A stretch of DNA of 64,000 nucleotides from Azospirillum sp. B21. GTDB taxonomy: Bacteria; Pseudomonadota; Alphaproteobacteria; Azospirillales; Azospirillaceae. Shown one piece after another: positions 18,583-27,834 of the stretch. The first letter of the stretch is position 1. Each line of letters begins with the position of its first letter. The notes beneath the pieces are model-generated. The model saw only the letters and a list, made by a program, of their open reading frames with translations. It had not been told where the DNA came from and made no database searches. A program made the position numbers and the translations under genes. The stretch spans positions 124,001-188,000 of the forward strand of contig NZ_VTTO01000009.1 of the NCBI RefSeq assembly GCF_008364825.1. Reading direction: 5' to 3'.

Positions 18583-18960
18583 TTACTTAATATCGACCTT
18601 GGCGCCGGCTTCTTCAAGCTGCTTCTTGATCTTGGCGGCCTCGTCCTTCGTGGCGCCTTCCTTGACCGGCTTCGGAGCGCCCTCGACCAGGTCCTTGGCT
18701 TCCTTCAGGCCCAGGCCGGTGATCGCACGGACTTCCTTAATCACGTTGATCTTCTTGTCGCCGGCATCGGCGAGGATCACCGTGAACTCGGTCTGCTCTT
18801 CGGCCGGAGCGGCAGCGGCAGCGGCCGGGCCGGCGGCGGCGACGGCCACCGGAGCGGCGGCGGAGACGCCCCACTTCTCTTCGAGGAGCTTCGACAGCTC
18901 GGCGGCTTCCAGGACGGTCAGGGCCGACAGATCGTCGACGAGCTTCTGCAGATCAGCCAT
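18583..18960 (-). CDS. rplL: 50S ribosomal protein L7/L12
   Basis: The 125-residue product has the N-terminal dimerisation helix (LQKLVDDLSALTVLEAAELS), an Ala-rich hinge (residues 35-55) and the C-terminal GTPase-recruiting domain EKTEFTV-like to EEAGAKVDIK. L7/L12 forms the flexible stalk that attracts EF-Tu, EF-G and IF2. It lies 58 bp after rplJ. Confidence 0.97.
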   Translation of the reverse strand: MADLQKLVDDLSALTVLEAAELSKLLEEKWGVSAAAPVAVAAAGPAAAAAAPAEEQTEFTVILADAGDKKINVIKEVRAITGLGLKEAKDLVEGAPKPVKEGATKDEAAKIKKQLEEAGAKVDIK

Positions 18961-19018
18961 GTTACTACTCCAAACGACTTGAGTTCTGGGGATGGAAAAA
19001 ACGAGTGACTAGGCCTGG

Positions 19019-19543
19019 TTAGGCCGCCGCCTCGTCGTCCTTCTTCGCGTAGGCAGCAAGCACGCGGGCGACCTGGCCGCCCGGAGCCTGGAGAACACCG
19101 GCGATACGGGTCGCCGGGGTCTGGATCATGCCCACGAGGCGGCCACGCAGTTCGTCCAGCGACGGGAGCGAGGCGAGGGCCTTGACCCCCTCCGCGTCCA
19201 GAATCTGGGTGCCGAGGCTGGCGCCGACGATCTTGAGCTTCTCGTTGGTCTTCGCGTAGTCGGCCACCACCTTGGCGGCCGCAACGGGATCCTTCGAGAA
19301 GGCGATCGCCGTCGGTCCCTTGAAGAGACCGTCCAGACCTTCGAACTGCGTCCCCTGAAGGGAACGACGGGCGAGCCGGTTCTTCGTCACTTTGAAGCTG
19401 GCGCCAGCAGCCCGAACCTTCGCACGCAGGTCGGTGACTTCCTTCACCGTCAGGCCCAGATGGTGGGTGACCACCACCAGGCCCGTGTCCTGGAGCTTCG
19501 ATTGCAGAGCCGCGATCGTCGCTTCTTTTTGTGTACGATCCAC
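19019..19543 (-). CDS. rplJ: 50S ribosomal protein L10
   Basis: The 174-residue product contains VVTHHLGLTVKEVTDLRAKV and SFKVTKNRLARRSL, standard L10 rRNA-binding sequence. The C-terminal helix holds the L7/L12 dimers. It starts with GTG at 19543, preceded by an excellent AAGGAGG site. In many bacteria the L10-L12 complex represses its own mRNA at a leader structure; the 305-bp leader upstream would be the place for it. Confidence 0.96.
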   Translation of the reverse strand: MDRTQKEATIAALQSKLQDTGLVVVTHHLGLTVKEVTDLRAKVRAAGASFKVTKNRLARRSLQGTQFEGLDGLFKGPTAIAFSKDPVAAAKVVADYAKTNEKLKIVGASLGTQILDAEGVKALASLPSLDELRGRLVGMIQTPATRIAGVLQAPGGQVARVLAAYAKKDDEAAA

Positions 19544-19848
19544 GGATCGCCTCCTTGCACAGAGGTGTACATGAACCCCCTGCCCTCGCGGGCCGGAGGT
19601 CCGGCGAACCTGTCCCAGAAGTTCAAGCCGTTCCTGATCCGGTGGCCCGCCTTGACGGGTTCCGGAATGGTCAACGGGTTCAACTCCTGTCTGCGCCGGT
19701 GAATTTTAAGCCCTCACCTTCCGGAGAAGGGGCGGACACCTGCGGTCTCGGACAGGGGTGGGTGGGCGTTCCGCCGGGGCAGGCCCCCTTGGATCATCCA
19801 CCCGGTCGCCGCCGACACCCTGGGGCATCGGCGGCGAAAGACGGTCGA
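19544..19848. other. rplA-rplJ intergenic region, candidate L10 leader
   Basis: These 305 bp carry no supported gene. They include the rplJ ribosome binding site and a perfect 9-bp inverted repeat (cgccgccga at 19807-19815, tcggcggcg at 19828-19836) just after rplA without a T-run. An L10-type autoregulatory leader is expected here by position, but its kink-turn could not be confirmed by eye. Confidence 0.45.
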
Positions 19849-20562
19849 TTACGCCGCAGCGCCGGCCGGAGCCGACACGCTGGCGAGGTCGAGCTTCAGG
19901 CCCGGGCCCATGGTCGACGAGAGCGAGACCTTCAGCAGGTACTGGCCCTTGGCGCCGGTCGGCTTGGCACGGGTGATGGCATCGACGAAGGCGCGGATGT
20001 TCTGGACCAGCGCCTCTTCCGAGAAGCTGACCTTGCCGACGCCGGCGTGGATGATGCCGGTCTTCTCCGCACGGAACTCCACCGCGCCGGCCTTGGCAGC
20101 CTTGACGGCGCCGGCCACGTCGGGGGTCACGGTGCCCAGCTTCGGGTTCGGCATCAGGCCGCGCGGGCCGAGAACCTTACCGAGCTTGCCGACCACGCCC
20201 ATCATGTCGGGCGAGGCGATGCAGCGATCGAAGTTGATGTTGCCGGCCAGGATCTGTTCGGCCAGATCGTCGCCGCCGACCACGTCGGCGCCAGCGGCCA
20301 GAGCCTCATCGACCTTGGCGCCACGGGCGAACACCGCCACGCGGACGGTCTTGCCGGTGCCGTTCGGCAGGTTCACGACGCCGCGGACCATCTGGTCGGC
20401 GTGGCGCGGATCGATGCCGAGGTTCATCGCGATCTCGATGGTCTCGTCGAACTTGGCCTTTGCGGCGCCCTTCACCAGGGTGACGGCCTGTTCCAGCGAG
20501 TAGAAGGAGTCGCGGTCGACGTTCTTGTAGGCGTCGGTCAGACGCTTGCCCAGCTTCGCCAT
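19849..20562 (-). CDS. rplA: 50S ribosomal protein L1
   Basis: The 237-residue product contains KLGKVLGPRGLMPNPKLGTV, the L1 signature, and IEIAMNLGIDPRHADQMVRG. L1 forms the mobile L1 stalk that guides deacylated tRNA out of the E site. Length is close to the usual 230-235. It begins 4 bp after rplK, in the usual rplK-rplA pair. Confidence 0.97.
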   Translation of the reverse strand: MAKLGKRLTDAYKNVDRDSFYSLEQAVTLVKGAAKAKFDETIEIAMNLGIDPRHADQMVRGVVNLPNGTGKTVRVAVFARGAKVDEALAAGADVVGGDDLAEQILAGNINFDRCIASPDMMGVVGKLGKVLGPRGLMPNPKLGTVTPDVAGAVKAAKAGAVEFRAEKTGIIHAGVGKVSFSEEALVQNIRAFVDAITRAKPTGAKGQYLLKVSLSSTMGPGLKLDLASVSAPAGAAA

Positions 20563-20566
20563 AGGA

Positions 20567-21001
20567 TCAGCCCTCCACCACTTCGAGGCCCATCGAGCGG
20601 GCGGAACCGGCGATCATCGTCGCGGCGGCGTCGACGTCGTGCGCGTTCAGGTCGACCATCTTCTTCTGGGCGATCTCGCGGATCTGCGAGGTCGTGACCT
20701 GGCCGACGAAGCCGCCCTTGCCGGGGGTGGTCGAACCCTTGTCCTTGCCTGAAGCCTTCTTGAGGAAGTAGCTCACCGGCGGGGTCTTGGTCACGAAGGT
20801 GAAGGTGCGGTCGCCGTAGGCGGTGATGACCACGGGAATCGGCATGCCGACTTCCAGGTCCGCCGTCTTGGCGTTGAACGCCTTGCAGAACTCCATGATG
20901 TTCAGGCCGCGCTGACCCAGCGCCGGGCCGATGGGCGGCGACGGGTTGGCCTTGCCGGCCGGGACCTGCAGCTTGATGTAACCGACGATTTTCTTCGCCA
21001 T
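20567..21001 (-). CDS. rplK: 50S ribosomal protein L11
   Basis: The 144-residue product contains KANPSPPIGPALGQRGLNIM, the proline-rich N-terminal L11 motif, and the C-terminal rRNA-binding domain ending AGSARSMGLEVVEG. L11 lies at the GTPase-associated centre and is needed for RelA activation. It follows nusG by 160 bp. Confidence 0.97.
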   Translation of the reverse strand: MAKKIVGYIKLQVPAGKANPSPPIGPALGQRGLNIMEFCKAFNAKTADLEVGMPIPVVITAYGDRTFTFVTKTPPVSYFLKKASGKDKGSTTPGKGGFVGQVTTSQIREIAQKKMVDLNAHDVDAAATMIAGSARSMGLEVVEG

Positions 21002-21161
21002 CTCACAACCTCCTGGGACGACGCGTCACGCTCTCGACCGGCTGGTCCGGCGTTGCGTCGCGGGGTTTTGCGGTTCGGCCATGGCGAGCCTCCCGCAACA
21101 GAATGGAGCCACCGGTGCAAGCACCGGCAGCTCCGACACGAAACACTTTGGAACCTTGCGC

Positions 21162-21692
21162 TCAGATCTTTTCGACCTGCGTGTATTCCAACTCGACCGG
21201 CGTGGAGCGGCCGAAGATCGAAACCGCCACCTTGAGGCGGGACTTCTCTTCGTCGACTTCCTCGACGACGCCATTGAACGAGGTGAAGGGGCCGTCGCTC
21301 ACTCGAACCTGCTCGCCCACCTCGAAGGTGATCGAGGGCTTGGGGCGCTCAAAGCCTTCCTGCACCTGATGGATGATCCGCTCGGCCTCGCGCTGGGAAA
21401 TCGGCTGCGGCTTGCCGCCGCCACCCAGGAAGTCCGTAACCTTCGGCGTGTTCTTCACCAGCGACCAGGATTCGTCGGTCAGGTCCATCTTGACGAGGAC
21501 GTAGCCGGGGAAGAACTTGCGTTCCGTATTGATCTTGGAACCCCGGCGCACCTCGACCACTTCTTCGGTCGGAACCAGGATTTCCTCGAACTTGTCTTCC
21601 AGACCCTTCTGAGCCGCCTTTTCGCGGATGGCCTGGGCGACCTTCTTTTCGAAACCGGAATAGACGTGAACGACGTACCAGCGCGCAGCCAT
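21162..21692 (-). CDS. nusG: Transcription elongation/antitermination factor NusG
   Basis: The 176-residue product starts MAARWYVVHVYSGFEKKVAQ (NGN domain) and contains FFPGYVLVKMDLTDESWSLV. The C-terminal KOW domain has VGEQVRVSDGPFTSFNGVVE. NusG binds the beta' clamp and couples polymerase to Rho or to ribosomal S10. It lies 3 bp after secE, the usual pair. Confidence 0.97.
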   Translation of the reverse strand: MAARWYVVHVYSGFEKKVAQAIREKAAQKGLEDKFEEILVPTEEVVEVRRGSKINTERKFFPGYVLVKMDLTDESWSLVKNTPKVTDFLGGGGKPQPISQREAERIIHQVQEGFERPKPSITFEVGEQVRVSDGPFTSFNGVVEEVDEEKSRLKVAVSIFGRSTPVELEYTQVEKI

Positions 21693-21695
21693 GTC

Positions 21696-21893
21696 TTAGC
21701 CTCCCAGCCCAAGGATCAAGCGAACGGCAACCGCCAGCACCTGATCGACGACGAGGAAGAACAGGGCGGCCAGCACGACCATGACAAAGACCATGGCGGT
21801 CGTGATGCCGGTTTCCTTGCGGGTCGGCCAGGTAACCCTGGCTACCTCGCGGCGGACCTCGCGCGCGAATTCTGCGGGATTGACTTTAGCCAT
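21696..21893 (-). CDS. secE: Preprotein translocase subunit SecE
   Basis: This 65-residue protein has the conserved amphipathic stretch EFAREVRREVARVTWPTRKE followed by one transmembrane helix (residues about 33-60, TAMVFVMVVLAALFFLVVDQ). That is the short single-helix SecE form usual in alphaproteobacteria. SecE stabilises SecY in the Sec translocon. It is followed within 3 bp by nusG. Confidence 0.95.
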   Translation of the reverse strand: MAKVNPAEFAREVRREVARVTWPTRKETGITTAMVFVMVVLAALFFLVVDQVLAVAVRLILGLGG

Positions 21894-21980
21894 CGTGCGA
21901 ACCGTGCGAGCTCCGAAGCGACTGTGAAGGGCGCCGCTTTTACCCTAACCGTTGTTGAGACGGCCGTTATTGGGACGGGA

Positions 21981-22056
21981 TGGCAGGAGTGGAGGGGCTC
22001 GAACCCCCAACCCCCGGTTTTGGAGACCGGTGCTCTACCAATTGAGCTACACTCCT
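21981..22056 (-). tRNA. tRNA-Trp (anticodon CCA)
   Basis: The minus strand folds as a cloverleaf: acceptor AGGAGTG/CACTCCT, D-arm with AGCTCAATTGGTAGAGC, anticodon loop CTCCAAA with CCA, T-arm GTTCGAG, and an encoded 3' CCA. tRNA-Trp between tuf and secE is a conserved bacterial arrangement. Confidence 0.96.
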
Positions 22057-22196
22057 ATCTCCGTCCGGCCACACCCTTCGGCGTGGGACGCCGCTTAAAG
22101 CATTCTTTCAGCGGCGGTGTCAAGGCCTTTCGACCCGACTTTCGGAAGAACTTTTTAGAACGGCTTTCCGGAAGCCCAACCGTACTCTTCGCGCAC

Positions 22197-22234
22197 ATAA
22201 AACTCCCCCGCCGAACCGAAGCTCGGCGGGGGAG
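22197..22234 (-). terminator. Rho-independent terminator after the right tuf gene
   Basis: Arms ctcccccgccga (22203-22214) and tcggcgggggag (22223-22234) form a perfect 12-bp stem. On the minus strand it is followed by TTTTATG. It starts 15 bp past the tuf stop codon. Confidence 0.9.
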
Positions 22235-22246
22235 GCAGGCTTATAG

Positions 22247-23439
<1,193 letters not shown>

Positions 23440-23519
23440 CGCTTTGGTCTTTCGTTCCCGACGTTCCGGACGCACACAATGGCCCGGCCGAGATCGGTTT
23501 TCCGTGGCGCACGCGGGAT

Positions 23520-23593
23520 TGGAGCGGGTGAGGGGAATCGAACCCCCGTCGTAAGCTTGGAAGGCTTCTGCTCTACCATTGAGCTACACCCGC
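23520..23593 (-). tRNA. tRNA-Gly (anticodon TCC)
   Basis: The minus strand gives acceptor GCGGGTG/CACCCGC, D-arm AGCTCAATGGTAGAGC, anticodon loop CTTCCAA with TCC, T-arm GTTCGATTC and encoded CCA. It lies between tRNA-Tyr and tuf. Confidence 0.96.
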
Positions 23594-23655
23594 AAGCATC
23601 CCGCCGGCGCGACTGTCCGGGGCAAACGCGATCACGGACAAGCCGTGGAAAGTAG

Positions 23656-23741
23656 TGGTGGAAGGGGCTGGATTCGAACCAGCGTACGCGTACGCGGGCA
23701 GATTTACAGTCTGCTGCCTTTAACCACTCGGCCACCCTTCC
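23656..23741 (-). tRNA. tRNA-Tyr (anticodon GTA)
   Basis: The minus strand starts GGAAGGGTGGCCGAGTGG, has anticodon loop ACTGTAAAT with GTA, a long variable arm typical of class II tRNA-Tyr (GCCCGCGTACGCGTACGC), GTTCGAATCC and an encoded CCA. It is the first gene of the tRNA-tuf transcript. Confidence 0.96.
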
Positions 23742-23776
23742 AATCCGCAGCCTGGCAGTGCCCGCCGCGGAGTTCG

Positions 23777-23806
23777 GCAATATGCGAATTTTTCAGACCT
23801 TGTCAA
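23777..23806 (-). promoter_or_regulatory. Sigma-70 promoter for tRNA-Tyr/tRNA-Gly/tuf
   Basis: On the minus strand a perfect TTGACA (complement of 23801-23806) is followed 16 to 18 bp later by CATATT/TATTGC. The start point would fall about 30 bp before tRNA-Tyr. The surrounding AT-rich stretch supports the call. Confidence 0.65.
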
Positions 23807-23882
23807 CACGGGTTAAGCGGTTCACACCAGAAAAAATTCGGCCGCTGTTTCCGGCGGCCCCCTCCCCTCCTTCGTGGGTACC

Positions 23883-24782
23883 ATGACGCGCTCAAAACAT
23901 CCGGGTTCCGGCCGCCAGTCCGACAAGCATTCCGTCCACGCCGCGGGCACCCCGCGCGCAACCGCTCCGCGGCAGGAGCAGGCGGACGAGGGTGCGCGCA
24001 CCCGCCGCGGCGGGACGAAGGGCAATCGCCCGCCGCCGGCGCGTGGAGTCATTCTGTATGGCATGCATCCGGTCGCCGCAGCTTGGACCAACCCCGAGCG
24101 GCGCATCCACCGGCTGCTGGCCACCGAATCCGGCCGGGCCGCGCTGGAGCCCGCCTTCGCCGCCGCGCGCGCTCAGGGGCTTCAGCGGCCCGAGGCGTCG
24201 ATCGTCGACCGGACGGAGTTGGACCGCATGCTGCCGGCCGGCGCCGTTCACCAGGGCATGGTGATCGACACCTCTCCCCTGCCGGAAGTGGGGATCGAGG
24301 ATCTGTGCAACGAGTTGGCGGATGAGCCTTCGGCGGTGATCGTCGCCCTGGATCAGGTGACCGACCCCCACAATGTCGGGGCCATACTGCGCTCCGCCGC
24401 CGCTTTTGGTGCCCGCGCGGTGGTGGTGACCGAACGTCACGCGCCGGAGACCACGGGCGTGCTGGCGAAGAGCGCGTCGGGCGCACTCGAGGCGGTGCCG
24501 CTGGTGCGCGTCACTAACCTGGCCCGCGCACTGACCGATCTGCAGCAGAACGGCTTCTGGGCGGTGGGGCTTGCCGAGTCGGGTGCATCGACTCTGGCGA
24601 AGCTGGATATGACCGGCAAAACGGTGCTGGTGATGGGTGCGGAGGGCAGCGGTCTGCGCCGCCTGACCATGGATCGCTGCGACACCATTGCCCGGCTGCC
24701 CACGGGCGGCCCGGTCGGCAGCCTGAACGTATCCAACGCCGCCGCCGTCGCTCTCTACGAGGTCGCCCGCCTGCGCGAGTGA
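23883..24782 (+). CDS. rlmB: 23S rRNA (guanosine-2'-O-)-methyltransferase RlmB-type (TrmH/SpoU family)
   Basis: The 299-residue product has a disordered basic N-terminal stretch (residues 1-55), a substrate-binding domain starting GVILYGMHPVAAAW, and the SPOUT catalytic domain. That domain carries the three SpoU motifs: DQVTDPHNVGAILRSAAAFG, VLVMGAEGSGLRRL and the knot end LPTGGPVGSLNVSNAAAVAL. It methylates the ribose of a guanosine in 23S rRNA (G2251 in E. coli). ATG 23883 is preferred over the GTG at 23874. It diverges from the tRNA-Tyr promoter. Confidence 0.88.
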   Translation: MTRSKHPGSGRQSDKHSVHAAGTPRATAPRQEQADEGARTRRGGTKGNRPPPARGVILYGMHPVAAAWTNPERRIHRLLATESGRAALEPAFAAARAQGLQRPEASIVDRTELDRMLPAGAVHQGMVIDTSPLPEVGIEDLCNELADEPSAVIVALDQVTDPHNVGAILRSAAAFGARAVVVTERHAPETTGVLAKSASGALEAVPLVRVTNLARALTDLQQNGFWAVGLAESGASTLAKLDMTGKTVLVMGAEGSGLRRLTMDRCDTIARLPTGGPVGSLNVSNAAAVALYEVARLRE

Positions 24783-24814
24783 CCGGGTTCACGATCGCCG
24801 TCATGGGCAAGTGC

Positions 24815-24843
24815 TTGTTTACGCGGAAAAGGGACGCTAAGGT
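24815..24843 (+). promoter_or_regulatory. Promoter of tRNA-Thr
   Basis: TTGTTT (24815-24820), 17 bp, TAAGGT (24838-24843); the start point would be about 18 bp before the tRNA 5' end. The hexamers match only partly, but spacing and position are good. Confidence 0.5.
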
Positions 24844-24867
24844 GTGCGTCCCGCAAGCGTCGGGTGC

Positions 24868-24943
24868 GCCGGATTAGCTCAGCTGGTAGAGCAGCTGATT
24901 TGTAATCAGAAGGTCACGGGTTCGATTCCTGTATCCGGCACCA
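24868..24943 (+). tRNA. tRNA-Thr (anticodon TGT)
   Basis: GCCGGAT/ATCCGGC acceptor, D-arm AGCTCAGCTGGTAGAGC, anticodon loop TTTGTAA with TGT, T-arm GTTCGATTC and encoded CCA. The defence island begins directly after it, as often seen when a tRNA 3' end is an integration site; no duplicated tRNA end was found. Confidence 0.97.
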
Positions 24944-24973
24944 GTTTCAGCTTGAATATCAAGCGCTTACGAC

Positions 24974-25008
24974 AAGGCCCCGAGCGATCCGCCGGGGCCT
25001 TTGCTTTT
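24974..25008 (+). terminator. Rho-independent terminator after tRNA-Thr
   Basis: Arms aaggccccg (24974-24982) and cggggcctt (24993-25001) followed by TTGCTTTT. It lies 30 bp past the tRNA. Confidence 0.85.
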
Positions 25009-25119
25009 GTGTCCGCACAGTGTCCGGGTTTCGGACATGGCGTGTCTGCGGCATGGTGCTGCGCTCAACCACGGCCGGCAGTATCCTTCGGCTTCTTGTG
25101 ATTCGAATGGGAGTACGGA

Positions 25120-25815
25120 ATGGACGATCCTTCAGGCGGATGGGCCAAAGCGGTAAAGGTGTCTGCCGAGCTTGGCGGGAAGGTAGTGGACGCTGCTCGC
25201 GACCTGGGGAGCTTCATCGCCGGGCCGGCGGCGGAAGTTGTGGGAATGGTAGAGGACCGGCTTAAGGTCGCGCGCTTCGAGCGCCGGGTCCGGCTGATGG
25301 ATCGCGTTGATGCGCTCATGGAGGAGCGGGGCATGTCCGGGCCAACCCGACAGCTTCCTCTGGCGGTGGGGCTTCCCCTTCTCTCTTATGCCGCCGTCGA
25401 GGAAGACGACGAACTCCAGGACCGTTGGGCGACGCTGCTGGCAAACGCTGCGGACGCTGACAGCGGAACGGAGATGCGGCGGGCTTTCGTGTCCATGCTT
25501 GCCGATATGACGCCGCTCGACGTGAAGTGCCTTGTGTCTATCGCGTCGGCTCCAAATGCCGGGAACGGCACGGTCCTCACGGGTAGGCTGCCTGAGTGCA
25601 TTGAGATCGACGAGCAGAGAGAAGCAGACGCACCAATGCCAACTGAGGAAGTGGCTGTGTCGCTCGGGAACCTTTACCGTCTGGGCTGCATCACGCTGGG
25701 GGTTACCTGGGGCGGTTGGATCCACCCAGCTACAGCTGCCGTGACACCTCTTGGCCTCGCCTTTGTGAAGGCGTGCACAGCCCCACCGAGGTCGGATCAT
25801 ACTTTGGAGGTGTGA
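25120..25815 (+). CDS. Abi-alpha / DUF4393 family protein, putative abortive-infection protein
   Basis: The 231-residue soluble protein has the features of the Abi-alpha (DUF4393) family: an N-terminal helical segment (residues 10-70), then LPLAVGLPLLSYAAVEEDDE followed by LQDRWATLLANAAD near residues 80-115, then VSMLADMTPLDVKCLVSIAS and a C-terminal winged-helix-like part with SLGNLYRLGCIT. The family was named for abortive phage infection; the mechanism is not known. A GGGAG site precedes the ATG. It is the first gene after tRNA-Thr, upstream of CRISPR array 1, so a defence role fits the context. Family assignment is by eye. Confidence 0.7.
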   Translation: MDDPSGGWAKAVKVSAELGGKVVDAARDLGSFIAGPAAEVVGMVEDRLKVARFERRVRLMDRVDALMEERGMSGPTRQLPLAVGLPLLSYAAVEEDDELQDRWATLLANAADADSGTEMRRAFVSMLADMTPLDVKCLVSIASAPNAGNGTVLTGRLPECIEIDEQREADAPMPTEEVAVSLGNLYRLGCITLGVTWGGWIHPATAAVTPLGLAFVKACTAPPRSDHTLEV

Positions 25816-25944
25816 ACAGCACAGATCGCGCCGTCGCCTCCTCCGCCTCGCGACGCCGTCCGGGAACGCCACACGGCAGAGCTGATGCCGATTGATGCCC
25901 TCCTTGTGCGCGGCCATGCTGAAGCCGAGCCCAAGGAGAGCCCA

Positions 25945-26289
25945 ATGCCTGTGAAGCCCCGAAAGCCAGCGGCAGGTCGAAAGCTGCGCTCTGATGCGAA
26001 GGTGGACCCGATGACGATCCCGCCGGACCTGCAAGAGTTCATCCTGCGCCGTAGTGAAATAGCTCGCGTCCACGCTGTCGACGCTTTGATTTCCGCAGCC
26101 GGCGCGTACCGGGATGAGCTCGATCGGCAGGACAACTTGCATCGTGCCCGGCTTCGCCAGCGCGAGGAGACCATGATGCAGGCTGCAGAGGATTTGCTCG
26201 CGACGAAGCGACCGCTGGCGAACCTGACACACACTGACGTGGACTTCTACCGGCGGAGCATGGAAGCGGCGGCTGATCGGGAGGCGTAA
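25945..26289 (+). CDS. Hypothetical protein, 114 residues
   Basis: Not recognised. The start at 25945 is chosen because AAGGAG lies 6 bp upstream; an earlier in-frame ATG at 25885 lacks such a site. The N-terminus is basic (MPVKPRKPAAGRKLRSDAKV), and the rest is predicted helical with many Arg/Glu (RQEETMMQAAEDLL-type). No membrane segment. It follows the Abi-alpha gene by 129 bp on the same strand and may belong to the same cargo. Confidence 0.55.
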   Translation: MPVKPRKPAAGRKLRSDAKVDPMTIPPDLQEFILRRSEIARVHAVDALISAAGAYRDELDRQDNLHRARLRQREETMMQAAEDLLATKRPLANLTHTDVDFYRRSMEAAADREA

Positions 26290-26847
26290 TCGTCAGTCCC
26301 GGGGCGGCACCAGCCAAGCTGTGGATTTCGCTGATAAGGCAACGATGACGCTGGTCGATCTGTTGGCGGGCCTACCCTCGACAGGCGACGCAAGGGGTTG
26401 AGGGCGACGGCAACGGACCATCAGACAAATTGCCGTCCCGAAAGGATCTCCTTCTGAGACGGCGCGGCGATCAGCGAAACACCGCGAGAATGTTGGGGAG
26501 GGCCGGCCGACTTTGGCCGGCCCTTTTGGGACGGTTGCCCAGCACGCGGGGCGTGGCATGATAGGGCACATTCCTCAAATGGCACCCCGCATGCTCACAT
26601 TCCTCCGACGCTGGCTGGACGCACGGTCCGACCCCGGCCCCCTTCCCTGCGGGACGCCCTTCCTCATGGAGGCGCAGCGGGCGCTGCTGGCCCGGACGCC
26701 GCTCCCCCGGCCACGTTCGGAACGGACAGATTCGGTCGGCGGGTCCCATCCCGCCGACCGGGACTCCTGCCCCCACGGGGCCATTGAGTTGGATGGGACG
26801 CATACCCGGTAGCGGGTCCCATCTCTGTAGCTAACTCTCAAGACATG
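26290..26847. other. Structured gene-poor region upstream of the array 1 leader
   Basis: No convincing gene. It contains the terminator at 26500-26527 and two further perfect hairpins: cggtcggcggg/cccgccgaccg (26733-26743, 26750-26760) and gatgggac/gtcccatc (26792-26799, 26815-26822) with an inner acccg/cgggt stem. A reading frame at 26513-26812 crosses these hairpins, lacks a ribosome binding site and was not accepted. Confidence 0.45.
26500..26527 (+). terminator. Rho-independent terminator
   Basis: gggccggcc (26500-26508) and ggccggccc (26515-26523) form a perfect stem followed by TTTT. It would end transcription from the Abi-alpha/hypothetical pair. Confidence 0.75.
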
Positions 26848-27134
26848 CTGACATCTTTTGACAGCATCAGGTCGCTCACTCGACCCTCTGGCCTAATGGG
26901 TCCGCGTTGTTGATGCGGCGCTTAACCTTCACCCCCCACAAGCATTTGAAATCCCTCAAGGTTCCGCTGCACCAGGGGATGACATAAGGGTGGTGGCCTA
27001 CCAGCCCGCCATCATTTTGGAATGACATAGCGCGTCAACGAGGCCATCATACACGTACAGCGCGACAAATACAGCACCCAACACACGCGCGAATCTTGCA
27101 CATAGTGAATGCTGTCAATAACTTAATGATTAGA
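26848..27134 (+). promoter_or_regulatory. Leader region of CRISPR array 1
   Basis: AT-richer than its surroundings and directly upstream of the first repeat. It shares two blocks with the array 2 leader: GTGAATGCTGTCA (27105-27117), at exactly the same distance from the first repeat, and a distal motif CTGACATCTTTTGACAGCAT (26848-26867). A promoter TTGCAC (27096-27101), 17 bp, TAACTT (27119-27124) would start transcription at the first repeat. TCAATAACTTA (27115-27125) resembles the core of an IHF site, which type I-E leaders use for spacer integration. Confidence 0.65.
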
Positions 27135-27834
27135 GGCTCCCCCACGCCCGTGGGGATGGACCCAGAAGCGCATGATTAAGGACGCTATCCGGGCGGGCTC
27201 CCCCACGCCCGTGGGGATGGACCCCAGCCGTCATTCTCGACGCTGCGGTCTTCGCTGGGCTCCCCCACGCCCGTGGGGATGGACCCGCCCGCTCCTGAGC
27301 GTCAAGGCTTTGCCCTTCGGCTCCCCCACGCCCGTGGGGATGGACCCCTGGAACTGCTGACCGACTACGGCACCGGCTGGGCTCCCCCACGCCCGTGGGG
27401 ATGGACCCGTCATAACGTTACGCTTGACGGTGCCGCGGTCGGCTCCCCCACGCCCGTGGGGATGGACCTGCCCGCCTGAAAATCTACGACGGCACCCCCC
27501 CGGCTCCCCCACGCCCGTGGGGATGGACCCCAGTGCAGGACATGCGCCTGCTCGGCCTCGCAGGCTCCCCCACGCCCGTGGGGATGGACCCGAGATCATC
27601 GCGCTGAAGCAGCGTGAGACCGTGGCTCCCCCACGCCCGTGGGGATGGACCCGATTACGAGCAGGCGCTGGCCCAGGTCGTCGCGGCTCCCCCACGCCCG
27701 TGGGGACGGACCCCTGCAGCGCGTCGACGTGGCACCGATAGACGAGTCTCCCCTACGCCTGTGGGGATGGAGCGGTGTCGTAGAGCGAGATTACCAGCCC
27801 TTCGGGGCTCCCCCACGCCTGTGGGTAACCACCC
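27135..27834 (+). CRISPR. CRISPR array 1, type I-E, 12 repeats / 11 spacers
   Basis: Repeats are 29 bp, starting ggctcccccacgcccgtggg and ending gatggaccc, with spacers of 31-33 bp. The stem CCCCAC/GTGGGG has a GCCC loop, and the predicted 8-nt crRNA handle is ATGGACCC. Repeats 1-9 are identical, repeat 10 has one change, and repeats 11 (27746-27774) and 12 (27806-27834) are strongly degenerate, so the old end is at the cas3 side and the leader is on the left. The array is transcribed toward cas3, whose ATG is only 50 bp beyond the last repeat. Confidence 0.97.

Noticed and set aside
24868..25120. An attachment site at the 3' end of tRNA-Thr
   Set aside because: No second copy of the tRNA 3' end and no integrase gene were found in the window.
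26513..26812. A 99-codon plus-strand frame upstream of CRISPR array 1
   Set aside because: It begins inside a terminator, crosses two perfect hairpins and has no ribosome binding site.
27130..27741. Short frames on both strands with repeated SPTPVGMDP or HPHGRGG peptides
   Set aside because: They are translations of the CRISPR repeats and spacers of array 1.
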